Shown piece after piece: positions 60,868-64,000 of a DNA stretch of 64,000 nt (positions are counted from its first letter, which is position 1; the number at the start of each line of letters is the position of its first letter). The stretch lies in contig JADGJC010000097.1 in assembly GCA_027596075.1 (NCBI GenBank), positions 1 to 64,000 of the forward strand, written 5' to 3'. Under the pieces are notes generated by a model. It worked only from the letters and a program-made list of their open reading frames with translations. It was not told the origin of the DNA and did not search any database. The DNA comes from Rhizophlyctis rosea (Eukaryota > Chytridiomycota > Chytridiomycetes > Rhizophlyctidales > Rhizophlyctidaceae). Made by a program: the position numbers and the translations under genes.

Positions 60868-63800
60868 ATGCGCGACCGACCCACACGACGCCCCTCACGC
60901 ACCACAGGAACCTTCGACCTCTCCAACCTCCTCGGACGGATCAACGCGGTCCTGAAAGAAAAAGCTCAGGATGACGAAAGCACGCTGGATCTCGATTCCC
61001 AAATACGAGAAGAGGAGAGCGAGTTGAGGAGTTTGACGAGTGGTGATGGGGAGGAGGAGAACTTGAAAGGGAAGGGTGGTGGCGTTGATTCTGGGTTTGA
61101 GACGCCAGGTACGACCAATAGGATGCACCGCTTTTCCCGAAGAATAACTCTAACGTTTTGGCGAATGCATGATACAGGACGAACATCACCAACCCCCTTC
61201 GAATCATACACCACAAAACAAGCCATCATCACATCAACACCTCAGTCTACTACAACCCAATTCGGAATCTCCACCCCATACCCAACCCGCGACACCAAAG
61301 CAAGCACCAACAACGAAAGTCCAGCCGCTCTATCACCATCACATATTGACGACTCATTATCCCTGCCGACATTGGACGAGGCTCATTTCGATAGATTGGG
61401 CAAGAGAGGTCAGTTGAGAGGATTGTTTGGAGTACGCTGTGCCTTTTTAATACTGATGCGATTCATCGTATATAGTTACTTTTGCGGAGATGATTATGGA
61501 GCGAACGATTAGTTCTATGGGAAGCAGCAGCTATATAGGTAGGTTCACAGCGCAGAAGGTCACCGCCGTGTGGGCCTCGGAGCCGGGAACTGATGTTCAT
61601 TTCACCGGCAGCAAGCTCATCAGAAGATTCAATACAACATCAACTCCATCACAGAGCAAAATCAATTTTCGAAGGTATGATCATATGAACAAAAAGATTT
61701 GGAGCATCTGATCTTGATCATTCGAATCAATGCAGAACGTCCGTCATTCGCCTCCAACGTCGGAAATACTCAAAGAAATAGCGCGAGCTCTGATGGTACT
61801 TCCGGTCGCGCTCATGACTGTACGTTATTGGTCGCTAAAAGGAGTTGCCTGACAAACCTAATTAAAACCATTGCATCGCAGCTGATACCCAGAATGATGA
61901 ACTTGTTGACCTGTCATACGACGTTCCAGGTATGTTCACCAACTTAATCATCAGGAGCATTCCGACTTATGTCGCAGGATCCTGACCAATAACATTCCGG
62001 CATGTAGAAATCAACACCAGCGCCGATTCGTTGCCAAATGACGATTTTCCAATTGCTACAAACGATGAACGTCATGACACTGAAGCGGCGTTCTCTCATG
62101 CAAAGATTGACAGTGACAATGTCAAATTCACGGATGGGATGGATGGTATGCAGTTTTAATGTGCTAGGAAAAGATTCCACAACTCACCTTAATTGACAAC
62201 AGATGATGTGGAAAATATAGCACCAGATGGTTCGCTCTCAATATATGTAGTGTCTAAACCACAATTACTCACACGACAATTCCTTAGGTCCACAAACACC
62301 GCAAAGACCAGGAGCACCACAAACACCCGTGACGGTGATTAGAATAGCTGGAAAGCACAAAGACATATCACATACGCCGGTTCGATTTGGGATGTCCCAG
62401 GATCCGAAGATATCCATGCATGTCAGTGATCCATTTGGCAGTGCGGCGTCGCGTGAGTATGAATGATCATTTTTGGAAGTTTGTGATGTTTTTGGTTGAT
62501 TTGCCAGAAGGCTGACATGGTCCGCAAAGCAAAGACACCTCTCTCCGCCAACGAGTTTGTCATTCGAAGTCCTTTCAACCGTTCTAGTGGTGGTACCCCT
62601 AAACGAGGTAAACGAATGCTTGAGTCGGTCACGACATAATGTTATCAACACTAACCCACAACTGGAAGGTTCGCCACCATTACGGGAAAGCCGGACGCCG
62701 GTCAAACCCATGGCGGGGTTACAACCCATTGATGAGGACCACGAATGGAAGACGGATGATGGGGTGACGCCGAAAGCGCCGAGAACTGCTGCGGTGCAAA
62801 ACTTGGGGCAGGTGGGGAGTAACCGGTCACCGTCCCCGATGGAGCACCGGTTTGCGTGGGAGGAGAGTGCGCCGAAAGCTGTGATGGATGAAGTTATGTT
62901 GGAGGGAGATAGTGATGAGATGTTGGGGAGTCGGGTGATGGATGATTTTAGTCAGTTGAGAAGAGGTGGGAAGCGGATTTTTAATTGCACGAGAGGGGGT
63001 GAATCGTTTCGCTGATTATCTCAATCGGCAGACATGGAGGATGCATTGAAAGCGGATAATGAAGACTTCCCGGAAATGAAGTCGCTGCTAAATGAGACGT
63101 TCCAATCCCTAGGTATACTTCATTAGTGCTTTATTTGAAAGACCACCTAAACTCAAACCTCCTGCCGCAGATACCGCGGACCTCCCCGACCGCCCCTCCT
63201 CCTCCCTCTCCATCTTCAGCGACGACTCCGTAACATCCAACGACCGCTCCATGCTGCGCAAACTCGGGATGATCCAAACCGACGATGACGACCGGTTGAC
63301 TGAGCCTGAAATACATGTTGAGGAATTTAGGGATGACGAAGAGGAGGTGGAGGAAGAGGCGGCTGCTCAGGCTGCTACGCCGCATTCGAATCGACGGTTG
63401 GGTGTTCCGGGGTCTGGGTCGAGCATTGCGTCGCCGGGGACGTTCTTTGCGAAGAGGAGTGGGACGTTGGGAGCTTTGGGGATGACGATGGATCCGGAGC
63501 AGAGGGTGAGGTTTTTCTGTTTATTGTACGAAGGAAGGCTATTAGATCTGATGAGTGCAATGTTACAGCCGTTTTGGACCACACCGAAGAAAGATCGGTT
63601 TGGACAATTGGTGGATCCATTCGAAGCTGATACTCCTGATGATCGGGAGGAGAAGAATGCACCATTCGTTAGTCACTGAACAATTTTGGGCCGGTTCGAA
63701 TTCTGCCATCTAATTGATTTTGCAACAGGGCGAAACACCAGCTGGTAGTAGGAGAGTGCGACAACCCTTATACGAGTCACCTTCCAACGCCGCAATGCAG

Positions 63801-64000
63801 TACGAATCATTCCACGCGGAATTCGGACCGCAGGAGGATGGCTCATACGGTCATCCACCCGCCGGAGGCTTTGGTCCTCAACCGCATAAACCGCAAGTCT
63901 TGTCAGAGACTTTCGGGGAAGGTTTGAAGAGCGTCCCATCATCCAGTGGGCTACGGGAACAACAACGGATGGAGGGCGAGGCGATTGATCCGTATGATGT
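60868..64000 (+). CDS. Intron-rich gene for a disordered acidic protein, runs off window
   Basis: Starts at ATG 60868 (MRDRPTRRPSRTTGTFDLSN) with a short predicted coiled coil, INAVLKEKAQDDESTLDLDS. At least 13 short introns are needed to keep the frame; clear ones are 61109-61177, 61409-61475 and 61539-61611, followed by introns near 61676, 61820, 61930, 62145, 62231, 62453, 62612, 62967, 63112 and 63672. A further 66-nt GTGAGG...ACAG segment at 63507-63572 is in frame and may be an intron too. Later exons include SPKTPLSANEFVIRSPF, DFPEMKSLLNETFQSLD and SIFSDDSVTSNDRSMLRKLG, acidic and rich in SP/TP. No family recognised; the 3' end lies outside. Confidence 0.6.

Overview
The window looks like nuclear DNA of a fungus. 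Genes carry short GT-AG introns (about 55-110 nt, donors mostly GTRAGT, acceptors YAG). The gene content is eukaryotic: a polyubiquitin gene, a three-repeat mitochondrial carrier, a Pho85-type cyclin, a secreted flavin oxidase, a secreted aldose epimerase and F-box-like/ankyrin proteins. No virus, plasmid, CRISPR array, tRNA or rRNA gene was found. An early-diverging (zoosporic) fungus is my best guess, but nothing here proves it.

Layout. 1-6.5 kb: the 3' end of a HAD-family gene, a sulfotransferase-like gene converging on it, an amidase, and a seven-helix membrane protein gene converging on the amidase. 8.6-14.4 kb: a five-exon gene for an 1857-residue disordered protein with a CCCH zinc finger, an RRM-like stretch and a coiled coil. 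14.9-16.8 kb: an eight-exon TrpB2-type tryptophan synthase beta gene. 16.9-25.7 kb: an array of at least five F-box-like/ankyrin copies on the minus strand; only the trpB-proximal copy is intact, and a small secreted-protein gene sits inside the array. 26.6-30.4 kb: a disordered orphan protein and an OAC1/SLC25A35-like mitochondrial carrier, followed at 32.4-32.9 kb by a decayed copy of the carrier's 3' end. 34.6-35.9 kb: a broken aldose 1-epimerase gene. 42.0-43.5 kb: a Pcl-like cyclin between two long gene-poor stretches. 48.1-50.2 kb: a BBE-type FAD oxidase with one frameshift. 50.9-58.6 kb: a heavily decayed tandem triplication of an unknown roughly 3 kb unit. 59.4-60.2 kb: polyubiquitin. 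60.9 kb to the end: an intron-rich gene of unknown function that runs off the window.

The genes do not form one pathway. The two most notable patterns cut across annotation. First, in many genes synonymous third positions switch within each exon from C/A-ending codons in the 5' part to G/T-ending codons in the 3' part. Second, the window is rich in local duplications at different stages of decay: the ankyrin array, the carrier tail, a trpB tail, and the 50.9-58.6 kb triplication. Several otherwise good genes carry a single-base lesion, so either recent pseudogenisation or uncorrected assembly indels should be kept in mind. All exon boundaries were read by eye from frame continuity and splice motifs.
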